From Apostichopus japonicus (taxonomy: Eukaryota > Echinodermata > Holothuroidea > Aspidochirotida > Stichopodidae), in contig NC_092580.1 in NCBI RefSeq assembly GCF_037975245.1, forward strand, positions 5,866,501-5,930,500: a stretch of DNA of 64,000 nucleotides, given 5' to 3'. The translations under genes and the position numbers were made by a program. Below are positions 1 to 11,900 of the stretch, piece after piece. How positions within the stretch are numbered: position 1 is the first letter of the stretch; each line of letters starts with the position of its first letter. Below the pieces are notes generated by a model. The model searched no databases, was not told the DNA's origin, and worked only from the letters and a program-made list of their open reading frames with translations.

Positions 1-373
1 GTAGCAACAGTCATATGGTACAAGGAAGCAGACAGATATATATGTTCAGGTAGAGGTTTGTGCTCAGGTTAGGTATATGCAGATTGACAGCAGTGTAACC
101 AATTGGATAAAGTGGTAGTGCAACCGCAAATCACAACCTAAGATTTAACAATTTGATGGTAAATCAATACATTTGGCATCTAACTAACACCCCATATGTA
201 CTCTTATTCTAATTCTAGGTTACACTTTATATTGTATATTTTCAGGGATATTTTTGTAATGGATAGGGATCTTTGTGTTGATCTGTCGAGACAATAGAAG
301 ATTGTTAATTCATCCAGCTAATCTTATTGGTTTTTTTTATATGATTCCCTTTTGCATTAAATCAGCTCTTCTT

Positions 374-575
374 TGTTTGTCATTTTTAATTCAGCACTGA
401 CAGGTTTTAAATACTTTACTAGGCAGTAGAATGCTTCATATGCTAAATAACAATTTCTGGTTGTCATACAAACAGCTACTTATTTGTCCCTTTAAATTCA
501 GCACTGACAGGTTTTAAATGCTCTACTATGCAGTAGGATGCTTCATATGTTTAATAACAATTTCCGCTTGTCTTT
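374..575. repeat. Imperfect ~106-bp tandem duplication (2 copies)
   Basis: Two adjacent blocks, about 374-470 and 481-575, share the words 'ttcagcactgacaggtttt', 'atgcttcatatg' and 'aataacaatttc' in the same order with scattered substitutions. This is an old local duplication with no coding potential. Confidence 0.75.
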
Positions 576-1904
576 TAATAACAACAGCATTGCATGCTCT
601 GAAATGACAGCAAAATTTATGTTGAGAGAATATTAAATCGATGTGGTTCTAAATGGAACATTCCTTCTGACTGGGTTAATACATTCATGATGCATATTGA
701 TTGATTGATAAAATTGTATGAGACATGCTTATTAAAATCCATGCCATTATTTTTAATCAAATTTATATTTACATTTTACAGGCAAGATAACATGCAGTAG
801 TTAGTGTATATGCAAATTAAACAGGTTACCTTGGTTACCCAATGGGCTCCATACTGTGTCCTAGCTTCAATTTATTCCTTTACATTCTTTGTTTGTTTTT
901 AATTTTCAGAAGGGCTTGTTAGTATTCTTTTCAAATGCAATTCAGTCACTCAATTTTCAATCACCATTAAATCAATTGTTCCATTAAAATTCTATAAACA
1001 TTGTCTGATAATATGAGTACTCATTACACATCCCAGAAAGGATGAGATGTTTAAGAAAATGAAAGAGCAATTTTTTATTTTTTATTAATAATACAACGCA
1101 TAAGCACAGGTCTTGGCCCTCAGTTAAAGACAACACTAACAATACAACTATCCAATTGAATTCTTGGAATGAAAAGTTCTGCTTAAAGTTAGTAAAACTT
1201 GATGAGTAAAACAAAAGTTGACAACAAAAACCATACAAATAAAAAGAAACATTCAAATGTGAGTTTGTTTTTCATTCATATTCTTTAAGTACAACAAGAT
1301 GCATACAAAAACATGTTAAATACAAAGGACATTATCATGGTCAAATTCAAAATTATAACGCATGAACAAGAAATACAAGGAAAAGCAAAATAAATAAAAA
1401 CAGATTGCAGTAAAGTACTGTCATACTTTTCAGACCATGTATTTCAATACATCTAGTAAAAGGCTTGAAAGGCAATTTTCAATAAACAAGAAGCTTCTTA
1501 AAACAAGAAAAATTGTTGCGTTCTTTGGGAAAACTGCTGCTGTTGCTTTTGAGAAAGGGACATAATCAGAAAGGTTACGGCTAAAACACTGAAACTTATT
1601 ATTTTATTTTTTTTAGTAACAAAAAGTGTTCTTTTTCGTTGGATAAAAAAATATTACAAGGGAATAAGCACCAATTTAAATTTCCCATTGTTTATTTAAG
1701 TTTAACATACTTTATATTATTTTTATCATGAAACTTGTATTATGTTATTGGAATCAAGTTTCAATAAAGCCACAGAAAGCTATCGAGAAAGGTGTGTTTG
1801 TAAATTCCCCGAAGTTGTGTTTACTGTCATTAAATACCATCTAAATAGGTTGATCTATTGACAAAGATACTAAACCTTTTACTTGCATTATATTGACTAT
1901 AACA

Positions 1905-1958
1905 TATGTGGATACACGAAGCTATGTGGATACATGAAGCTATGTGGATACATGAAAC
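1905..1958. repeat. 18-bp minisatellite, 3 copies
   Basis: The unit 'tatgtggatacacgaagc' occurs three times head to tail, with one C/T difference in the second copy and a diverged third copy. It is too short to be an array of any known functional class. Confidence 0.8.
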
Positions 1959-3053
1959 TGCTCTATGGGATTTTACTATGCCTATGGTATAGATTTGTAC
2001 ATAGTTTTAGTTCGTGTCAGTTTCTGATAAAGTCACCTGATCATACATTAACAGTATAGAAACAATTTGCCATGTTACAGTTTTGTCACGTTTAATGTTC
2101 CAGAAATTCTTTTACAGTACAGAACATTAATAACATGACAGATTCTTGTGCATTTACCTTATGAAAACAGGCTAGCATAATTACTTAATAGTTTGATATC
2201 ATAAACAGAGCAAGCTATCTAGATGGGCAATAGATTAATACCTTTGACATTCCTCATAATATTTGCATTTTCCACTTGACAACTTGATTGCCAGATGAAA
2301 GAATTTAAAGGTCAGGCTTTAACAGCACATATGCTTGCATCCTTCTAGTATTGGCTAAAACACAGCCTACCACGGGGGAAAACCCTTCTTACAAACTAAA
2401 ACTTTTATTATCATCAAAGAACATACAAGTCTTAAAAGCAGATTGTAGAATATTGTAAAAAGTTTTGGCTGTGTAAGTCAATTTCATGGATTTCAAGCAC
2501 ATCATCTGTCAAGGTGAACAAGTTTTGTGTCATTCATGACACTACATCAATGTTTACGTTTACAAACCTGGATTGTCTGTTAAATTACAAGACCATTAAC
2601 ACATCTCTTCATGTAGATTATATGCTTTATCAATGGGTCCTAACCGTCTCCTTGCATAACAGGAACCATAGATAGTTTTGTCTTTTATCTATGAGTCTCT
2701 CCAAACCTTGAAATCTATTGTGCCTTGTTCAAATGATTTCTACCAAAAGCAAATATATAAACTGATGAGATGTTGACCTGACCAATGTTACACTGTGTAA
2801 TTAATAGCCTATGACCAGATGTTTAAATTATCTACAAGTCCCAATTACTGTTGTTTATCTGAACTGAAATTCCATAAAATGTTATGTAAGCAATAACAGA
2901 CTGTTTCCATCACCTGATTTAGTCTTGTTATGTTTTGACTGCAATTATAAGAGCAAAACAGACATATTTTGGGTTGTGTTTTTGATGAAGTTGTTGTCTT
3001 GTCATGGTGCAACCACACCTCTTACTTTCAGTTAACCCCAGCATGCGTTTTAA

Positions 3054-3626
3054 AGGATTAGTTCAGGTGTCACAAATGTTTATCTTATATGAATGAGGAC
3101 AATAAAAGAAACCCAATAGTGAAGAAATTATTCAAATATCTTTTTCCGTTTAGGAGATATTCAAGTTTAAAGTTCTATCTGATTGTGTAGAAACTGCTGA
3201 AATCAGACTAGCTGTGACGTCATATCCTCACATTTGTGAAAAGTCTTTGTTATTATATTAAAATATTTTGTAAGATTTTATGACTTACAACCAAAAGATA
3301 TGTCAGGAGATCTCATATGTGTCAAGGGAAGTATTTGAGATTTAACATCTGAAGAATGTTTGATTATATTTTGTTAGATTTTTGAGAAAAAAAATGTAGT
3401 TAGTTTTTAATGAAATATATTGACACATGTTAAGGAAGTGAGGATGTGACATCACACCTTCACAGTTAGTCTTTCTACACCAGTCATTTGCAAAGAAATT
3501 TTGAAATCTTCAAAGTGTGATATCTCCTTAACAGAGAATGCTACCATGGTAGTTTCTTCAATATTCTGTTTGTCTTTTTAAGCTCTTTCATACAAGATAG
3601 ACATGTCAAACACCTGAACCAATCCT
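3054..3626. mobile_element. Foldback-type MITE flanked by TTAA
   Basis: The element starts AGGATTAGTTCAGG and ends with its imperfect inverse, with TTAA directly outside on both sides (3,050-3,053 and 3,627-3,630). The inverted arms are long, about 200 bp each: the left-arm word TGTGACGTCATATCCTCAC is matched inversely in the right arm near 3,440-3,460. A TTAA target is typical of piggyBac- and Kolobok-type elements. No transposase is present, so it is non-autonomous. Confidence 0.75.
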
Positions 3627-5499
3627 TTAAGTCAGTTTAAATCCTATTGTTACTTCTAGATAACTCTTTTTATATTAGATAACTCTTTTCATTTGTACAT
3701 ACTGCTCACACAGCAGGTTTCAAAGTCAAATACATATATGAGCAAACAGCTAATAATTCCAATTAAATATTGCAAAGTTAACTGTAGCTGATTCAAGCTC
3801 TTGTCTTCAAACAGAACTCATTGATTGATCTCATGTCATAGCAATACATGCATCTCTCTAAGTTGTAGCTGAATAAACCACACATGTGCCAGTTTTTACA
3901 ATAATAAGCTAAATGACATGTAAAAATGCCTTTTGGAAACTGTAATTTGTAAAAATATGAAACAGCAGCCCATAATTTATATAACTTTGGTTCAGAGAGG
4001 GTTACAATCAGAACTGTGAACATCTGTCTTGTGATGTCACATGAGGCCGCACACAAGTTGCATACAAATTAACCTATAGTGCATTATTTTACAAGTGGAA
4101 TTTATTGGAGATCCAAGCAAACAGCTCTTATATGACAGACCAGCTCTCTTATAACAGAAACATTGATTTCATGTTACTTGGCCTTTAATGAAGTCAAGGG
4201 CTTGAAGGACAGCTAGACTATCAGTCTAATTTGATTCTGGCTGTACATTTCTGTCAAAGATATCACTCCATACCTGAGAACCACTATGTTGTTTCTGAAC
4301 TGCAATTCAATATTTCTTTCTTTTGACATGGGGAAGGGGGTGGAGCCAGGGGAGGGGGATTGGTAGAGGCACCAAGCAATTTCTGCAATTCCCAGGAAGA
4401 AAGTATTAAAGGTAGCAATAACACTGGATATTCTAGTTGACTTGTACATGGATAGGAGTGAATTCCACATAAACATTCCCCACATATGGATGTATACTGG
4501 ATTCAGAATTTTAATGAATTCATGTGTTTGGGTATATAAACTTATATTCATTTGCCTACACGGTGCCGCACACAGAGACAGTTTACCAGGGAAAATCAAT
4601 CAAACCACAAAAAAGTTTAATCTTTAGATATCATTTGTTTTAAAGCAGTTAATAGTTAACAGAGCCTACTAAGAAGGTGACCTTAATATTTATATCACGG
4701 GAGAAAAACTGTATTGAGTGAAGGTGTTAAATTGTGAAATCCAAATGATGAACAGCGTCACTTGCATTTCACGACTAAGGATATAATTCCCAAGTAAGCT
4801 GCAAATTGCTTGGTTTCTCAAGAATCATTGTCATACAGATAATACAAAGAATTTCTTCTAGCCTATAGATTACAATTTTGCAGCCAGCTAATAGTTAGTT
4901 GATTTGCTTGATGACAATATCACCTACCACACAACTCATATCAACATTGTAAGGCTAGCCCTCACAGCATCTGCTGTGAAACTGTATTTTGTAAACAGGT
5001 TCAGCAGTCTACAGTTGCCCCTAATTTGTAATGTGTGAGGTTACATTGTCATGTCATCATAAATCATATCAGATCTTCTTGAGAGCAAGAAGAGGAACCA
5101 ATTTCAAGAAAATTGTATTATTTCTTTGCAATTTGAGAATTTACTGTATTTTTGACCAAAAAAATTGAATTTCAGTTATGATTAGCTGCATATTTATCAG
5201 TTGACGGAGTGTTATTGAACTATCAAGGTAAAATGAAGGTAAAGAATGTTTGTTAGTAACTGTGCTAAACTGATGAAACAGAGGAACTCCAGAATATAAG
5301 GAATAAACAGAGCCTTTAATGCGTCTATTATCACAAAATGATTGGAACAAGTTCTACTAGAAGAAAGAAATGGCATGAATAGAAAGTTAACAAACACAGA
5401 ATCTGCTTCCAGAGATATGGACAAGAAGAATCATGACAAAGAAGACTAAATTGTTCAACTCTTTCTCAGATAAAACCCTGATTAAACCAATGATTTTCA
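3627..5499. other. Non-coding stretch downstream of the TASOR-like gene
   Basis: No exon, RNA gene or well-formed repeat is recognised. Short open frames here lack splice signals and conserved composition. The right edge is the candidate poly(A) signal of the TASOR-like gene. Confidence 0.4.
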
Positions 5500-5505
5500 T
5501 TTATT
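5500..5505 (-). terminator. Candidate poly(A) signal (AATAAA) of the TASOR-like gene
   Basis: TTTATT on the plus strand reads AATAAA on the minus strand, about 445 bases after the stop at 5,950. It is the first canonical hexamer I found in that direction. The implied 3' UTR length is plausible, but no transcript evidence is available. Confidence 0.4.
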
Positions 5506-5949
5506 TTGAGAGCACAGAAAACTTTTCCTCCACATGTCCTCTTTAAATAGACTTCACTTGATGTATAGATTTGCTCAATACAGATGTTTAATAAGCTTCA
5601 GGGGATTATTCCACACTTTTCTAGGATATCAACACCTGCAAAAACCATAAGGATAACATCACTATACCAGTAATACATTTATATTCACTTGGAGGACCAG
5701 ACCAACTTTTTTAATTTCCCTCCATAGGCAGGTATCCACTTGTCAAAAAGATGCAATCCTTTAGGAAGGTTTGGAGAGAGCAATCGATAAACCAATGTTG
5801 AGCTTGGATTCTGATCTGAAGACAGAGCTTGTAAGAGATTTATCTTTTCCTTGGAATCTGACATTGTCCATAACTCTTGAAAAAATGATGATTGTCAGTA
5901 AAAATGACTTGGTATAATAAAACGGTTGTGAGTTAATGAGTGCAAGATG

Positions 5950-8900
5950 TTATAAACTGTGCCGATGATAAGATCTATGGTAAGATTTTTTGGTCTTACT
6001 GTCAGATCTGTGCTTAGGCACCTTGGATCTAGAAGAGGGGGAATGTCTTTGATCTTTGGCTTTGTGATGATAGTAAGATGGTTGGCCCACACTGACACCG
6101 TCTTCACTGGTAAGGTCACCCTGGAAACTCGTCCCGTCTTCTATGATGCTAGACTTTGACCTACCAGAATCTGACTTGGGAGGAGGACTTGGAGAGTGGT
6201 TGCTACTGGTCGAAACAGACCCTCTGGGTGAATCACCCTGCCGAGGAGACGACCTCTGAGAAATTGAACGTTGCTTCTCGTGGGTGAGTGGTCTAGCCAC
6301 TTCTTGCACCTGTGCAAAACACAAGATGGGATATTCATCAAGATATTAAAACTAGAAACTTATTACCAAGGTTTTATACTTTCAATAAATGACGGACCAG
6401 GGTGAAGAGGTGAGGTGACAATAGCCTATATTTCCAGTAGAATTCAAGGGCGACTATCGTTCATTACAGTTAAGTGAAGGGGAAGGGTCAAAACCACTGA
6501 GCTAGCACAGAAAAATTATTTATGATTGTAACACTTCCTTCCTTTGCCAACACTATCACATTCCATTTCAAGGCCTACTTTTGTAAGACACTTCTAATTG
6601 CTAGTATAAAACTTACCTTTCTTAAAGCACCATACTGTATCTGAGAGTTGCCAGGATTCTGTGTGTGAAGGGTGTTAAGAACTATTTCCTGGAGATGAAC
6701 CTCTTGCTGTGTTGGAGGACTTATTTCGTACTCGCTGTTCAAAAGTAAGAGAAAACCTGTCTATATTGACTAATATGAAAATGGCAGAAAGGAACTCACA
6801 TATCATAGAAGAAAATGCATCATTTAACAAAAAAACCTGCCTGTAGAAACTTGTTGATCTAAGGTGACCTTTAACTTCCACCAAAAAAAAAGAAAAGAGG
6901 GTTCATTTACTTAAAGTGGTGAAACTGCACAGCAATGTATTGCATGTATCCTTTATACATACCAAAATGACCAAGATGCTGTCAAAGTATCAAATTGTAA
7001 CACACTTAACTAGCTTTTAAAGTAAGCATGCTATAACTTTGGACTATTTCATTTTTATTACAATCTTTAGAGAAATAGAAATGTAAACTTGTGAGAAAAT
7101 GTCAAGATTGCAATGATTCCCATATGATTAATTCACATTAATGAAAATAATTCATTAGTTTCAAAAATAAAGCTACTAGAGTATATTATATGTAGGGTTA
7201 TAGATTTATAATAATAAATCTATGAGGGAAGATGTTTAGTGTCCGTACTAACCTCTTGTTTTAAATTTAGATTGTAAGTAGAAACTAATGATTAATTCAA
7301 ACATGCATAATGAGAAACAAATGGCTCAAATGAGTAACGCTTCACATTCTGTCCATTTCAAACTGTACAGTACTTACTACATGACACATTAAAAGCTATT
7401 TGTTTAGAAAATATAGAAAAAAAGTTAGAGCCAAAAGAAAGAAATTGATTAATTTGCTTGTGTTTAAATTTCAATCAGTTACCTCAGAATACCATGTCCT
7501 GCTCTTCATGTTCTAATAAACCATTCTCTGCTCTTTTAAAAGTTATTTGCATAATTTCCTAGTCACTTATTTTTCACAAATCTGTCTTCAAGATTGCTGT
7601 ATTCAATTATACAATTCAGTAACAATTCGCAACATTTTCAATTTCACAAACCCGGGTATTGTAGAATAATTGATCACTGAAGAGAGAAAATGTTTGCCTT
7701 TTTGAGAACTTTACTAATAAGCACAAAAGCATTATATGTGAGAGCAGAGAGTAGCTGGTTATTGATTGCAGAGTTTGAGAGTAAATTATATTGCTGTCAA
7801 ATTTTCTTGAACAGAAACTACCTTGCTAGTTAGTGGCATTAATGTCACAGGGACATGTTAGATCTTGAGAAAGTATGATTCAATTGGAAAGACAAAGTAC
7901 ACTAGCACACTGTCAATAACCACTCTAGACCACCCATACTCTTTCACAGTGAATGTAATTGTCCAAGGCTACTTTACATATAAGAATCAGGACTGGAGGT
8001 GCTTAGGCTCATTAACATCTTTTTGCACAAGTAGAAACACTTCAGAGAGCACCCTCAGAATACATGATGTGCTAATGAGTGATTATGTTGAAGTATACAA
8101 TTATGACATAAACTTAAACATCTGGGTTGTTTCATTCATTATGTCTGTAATCTACCAGACTGGTCTTGAGAATAGATAGTGTTGCTTGGTTATGTGCCCA
8201 AGTTCTATCTTTGGTGATTTTTCTTAAAAAGTAACAGTTCTAAACAAATTTCAATCTTGAGATAACTTGAAAGGTTAAACATAGAAGAAGCAATTTATGT
8301 AAGCATCAGTAGTAACACAATATATTCTGTTATATTTTTAAGTAAATTTAATGTTAGTTGCTATATACTGAGTGAAAACAGGAACATTGACAGCAGTAAA
8401 TGTAGCTGAATGATTGATACAAAACAACATAGAAAGCAACAGGTTCAGTTGGGATTGATCATGCAAGCTTGAGCATATAGAATTGTGCCTGCTAATGCAG
8501 ACTTTGGGAAGAGGAAGTTGCAAGCATTTGACTTTTGGCTGGTAACATTGTACCATTAGGCTACTCTCGGATGAGTAATTACTAGATGGTTAGCAACAAC
8601 CAAGTCCCAAAAGGAGTGTATTCATACAATATATTAAGATCTCATGTAGGAGTTAGTTTGAAGTATGTCCTGGTATGATAAGTATTGGTTCTCAACACAT
8701 AACCCCAAAATAGGATTGATACCAATTATATTTATTATTAACATTTCATTTCTTCAGGCATTAATTTTTATTCTCTTTCCAGATTTTCTGATCAGTATGC
8801 TGTTAACAATCTTTCCTTTTCTATTACAAACATGAAAATCTCAAGGTATCAACTACACAGAGCATTGTCCTAGGTAATTCACTATTTATAGATATGAGAA

Positions 8901-11900
8901 AATAGCCAAACTGTAAAAGGTAATGTCAGTTTTGAATTCATATAGAAACTTGTTTTCAAGCACAAAGAAAGTTTTGACTAGAAAAAGATTAGAAGCAATG
9001 ACCTTTGGAATAGAAGTGGTAGCTCATAATTGTGCTTGTTTGAATCCCAGTCTAGCCAAGAATTTCTATTCTCAAGAAAAACAAATTTCTATTCGCAAAA
9101 AAGATTTTGTTTTGTAGTTCTTAAGTCAGTTTTTTTCATTACGAACATGTTTTGGTTTGTTGGAAGGAACAGTAATTACAAAGCAGTATAAGTTCAGTTC
9201 AGTATAAGTTAATTAAACTTTAGATTAAGTAGGTTATTGAGCTGTCAGCAGCATTAAGCATTAACCGCAATACTGGGTTACACGCTTAAGGTAGTGTTAG
9301 TAAGATGAGATTAATCTAACAACACCAAGTCCCTACAACATACTTCTGCACTTCAGATGCGACCATCTTCCTAATAGTGGAAAGAGAGAAAAGAAAAGGG
9401 TACACAAGCTGTCATTGCATCTCTTCAGGAGGAGTGTTGCAGCTGTAACCTAGAAGCATCCAGGAATGACACCCATAGTCATGAACCTCAACTCATTCTA
9501 AACTTACCCCACATAACCTTAAGTCATAGATTGCTACATGCTCTGGTTTACAGAAACCTTGATTATACTCATGGTTCTACATGGCATTCCTCTTAAAAAT
9601 CAGTGAACCATTTAATGCATCTGCATGTTGCTGAAACATAAACCAAGATGGAAAAGGGCAGAACTTACTAGCACTTAAACAATGGTTTCTGTTTTCATTC
9701 AAGTAGTTCTTGCATGAACACATTTCTATATGAGTTCATCCAGTTCATTATTTAGGATCTAGGTAAATCAATTTCTGTTTGAATTGTTGGGACCACAGAA
9801 AATGTAACTCAATATTACCTGTTTCTACTTAACCTTCACCATATAATCCCATTTATCTACCAACTAATCACTTCAATAACAACCGATTCCTTGGCTCCAC
9901 CGATATGAGTGCAGTGATGACAAAACAAAGTACTATTAATATTAACTTGGTGCCAATTTATCCCTGTACTAAATTTTGAAGCTTAGACTCTTGCTAGAAA
10001 GAAGTTTGGTAAGTCTTATTAAATAAAGAGTCAAAATAACAGATTATGCCTAGTTTTTCCTTCTCATGGACAACTTTAAATGTATTTTGTAAAAATAAAG
10101 TTTATAAAGGGCAACACCATCTCCTCACAACAACAGAATACCTTGGTGCTGTCATTGCTATTTTCATCCTGTGCTCTACCAATATTAGGTTGCACTGGCA
10201 CATCATCTTTCTGCTTATTCCATGAAACTAGTTTCCACATAAACAGTCTCTAGAGATGACATTACTTGGCAGAACAGTTGTGAAGGTTTTTCATGCACAC
10301 ACAGAGTGATGTTGTGCAACAATTCACATATTTAACATACTCTTTGAAACAAGTCAACTGCAATACAAAACACTGCTTAACAACAACACAACAAAATTTC
10401 AAAACATGCACATATTATCAAACAAATGTAAACAAGCAACTGGCACCGTTTCCCTCACAACAAGTTGGCTACTATGCAATCAAACATGGGTATGGATCTC
10501 ACTTTCTTTTTGAAAGATTGTATCAAAGTTTCCCATAAATAACTTCACACCAGATATGAAATCTTTCCTAAGATTCAATTATAGCAGATTGTGTAACTTT
10601 ATGATGACTCAGAAGCAGAGACAGCATCAATTATAAAAGGGAGTCTAGCCTTAGTTACTTCTAATTTTGAAGCCAAAATTTTGAAGCCAAAACTCTTGCT
10701 AGGAAGAAAAAGATTGTTAATTGTGAACAATACCGACGATGCAGCATCTAACAGTTGCTTGAAGTGAAGTCCAGGAGGCTGAACATTCTTCAAAATCAGT
10801 AGCAATAATAGAACTGTGAATCAGTGATTCACAAAAGGGTTAGAAGCTAACCAACATGTGTGACCATTCACAGACAATGCTGTTGCACTAAGGTTGATCT
10901 CTTCAAACAATGGATAACTGCTACAAAGTTGAGAATTTGGAGCTGGTCGTAATAACTGATGCTATATATGTTAGCAATGCAATAAGGAAACACATGCAGT
11001 ATTAAGTATACATAGCTCAGTGGGTCAAAGGTCAAACTCACATTGCCAACCCTGATCCTGGGATAGGCTTTAGGGCTCCTCTGGTTTTGACAAACTTCCT
11101 ATAAAAATAGATTGAGGAAGGGATAGAACATGGAATTTCAACAGAAAACTTGTACAATGTATGATACGTAGCAGCCTTTCAGAGACATAAAAGTATGAGA
11201 TGCGATTTTGTAATATCTTGAAGAAGCTATCAAAATATTGATATAGGGAGATAACCACCAGCTAGTTACAAAACACCTTAGTATCAGCTTGTAAATAATG
11301 CAATGATGCCTGACAGCAATCTTTGTGGCCCACCTGGATTTATCTCCAAGTTGCATAACATGGACACAGCATTCACATTCTTGCATGATGCAAATAATTG
11401 TTATCATAATATAACACATTATATGTTTATCTGCAAAAACAAAGAATGTTCATATGCAATGTTGTTCTTTTTGAGAGCTCAAAAGCCAGTAAAAGGAATA
11501 ACCCATAACATCAATAGTTCTCATTAGGGAGGGACAGAATGACTCACCTTGTGATACCATGGAGAACTGATTTGACCAATGCATATAGATCCGGGGGCCC
11601 TCCTTGAGATTGGTTTGACACTGGAGGGCCTTTAATTGTGACAGTCAGCTGGTCGTTCAAGTCCCCTTTCACTATGACATTGCGGGACCACTGAGCTTCA
11701 CTACCAACTTGTGGATTCATAGCAGAAAGTTCATTGCACTTGTCCCAGGGTGGCGGTGACTCTGGGGTTTCCGGTGGGATTTCTTTGTGCACTAAACTCA
11801 GTGTTTCCCAAGGAGGGGGAGACTGAGGTGTAGCTGGCACACTGGAAGAGGTGGTATTCCTGGACACAGTTGACAATATAGAAGCCAGTTTGGTCATTGG

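Larger units (their letters stand above)
1..3053. other. AT-rich non-coding stretch with short local repeats
   Basis: I find no coding exon here. All frames are broken and no splice-flanked conserved segment is visible. The stretch contains a roughly 106-bp tandem duplication (374-575) and an 18-bp motif present three times (1,905-1,958). It lies beyond the 3' end of the TASOR-like gene, so it is intergenic or belongs to a neighbouring gene outside the window. Confidence 0.5.

Noticed and set aside
1081-1256. Short minus-strand frame at the left edge
   Set aside because: AT-rich, hydrophobic by composition only, with no flanking exon signals.
9010-9060. A-box/B-box-like pair 'gtagctcataattg...gtttgaatccc'
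   Set aside because: The two boxes are only about a dozen bases apart and no tRNA stems pair; at most a decayed SINE trace.
11005-11060. tRNA-like 'catagctcagtggg' segment
   Set aside because: It resembles a tRNA D-arm, but there is no B-box (GGTTCGAATCC-like) at the right distance and no cloverleaf can be formed.
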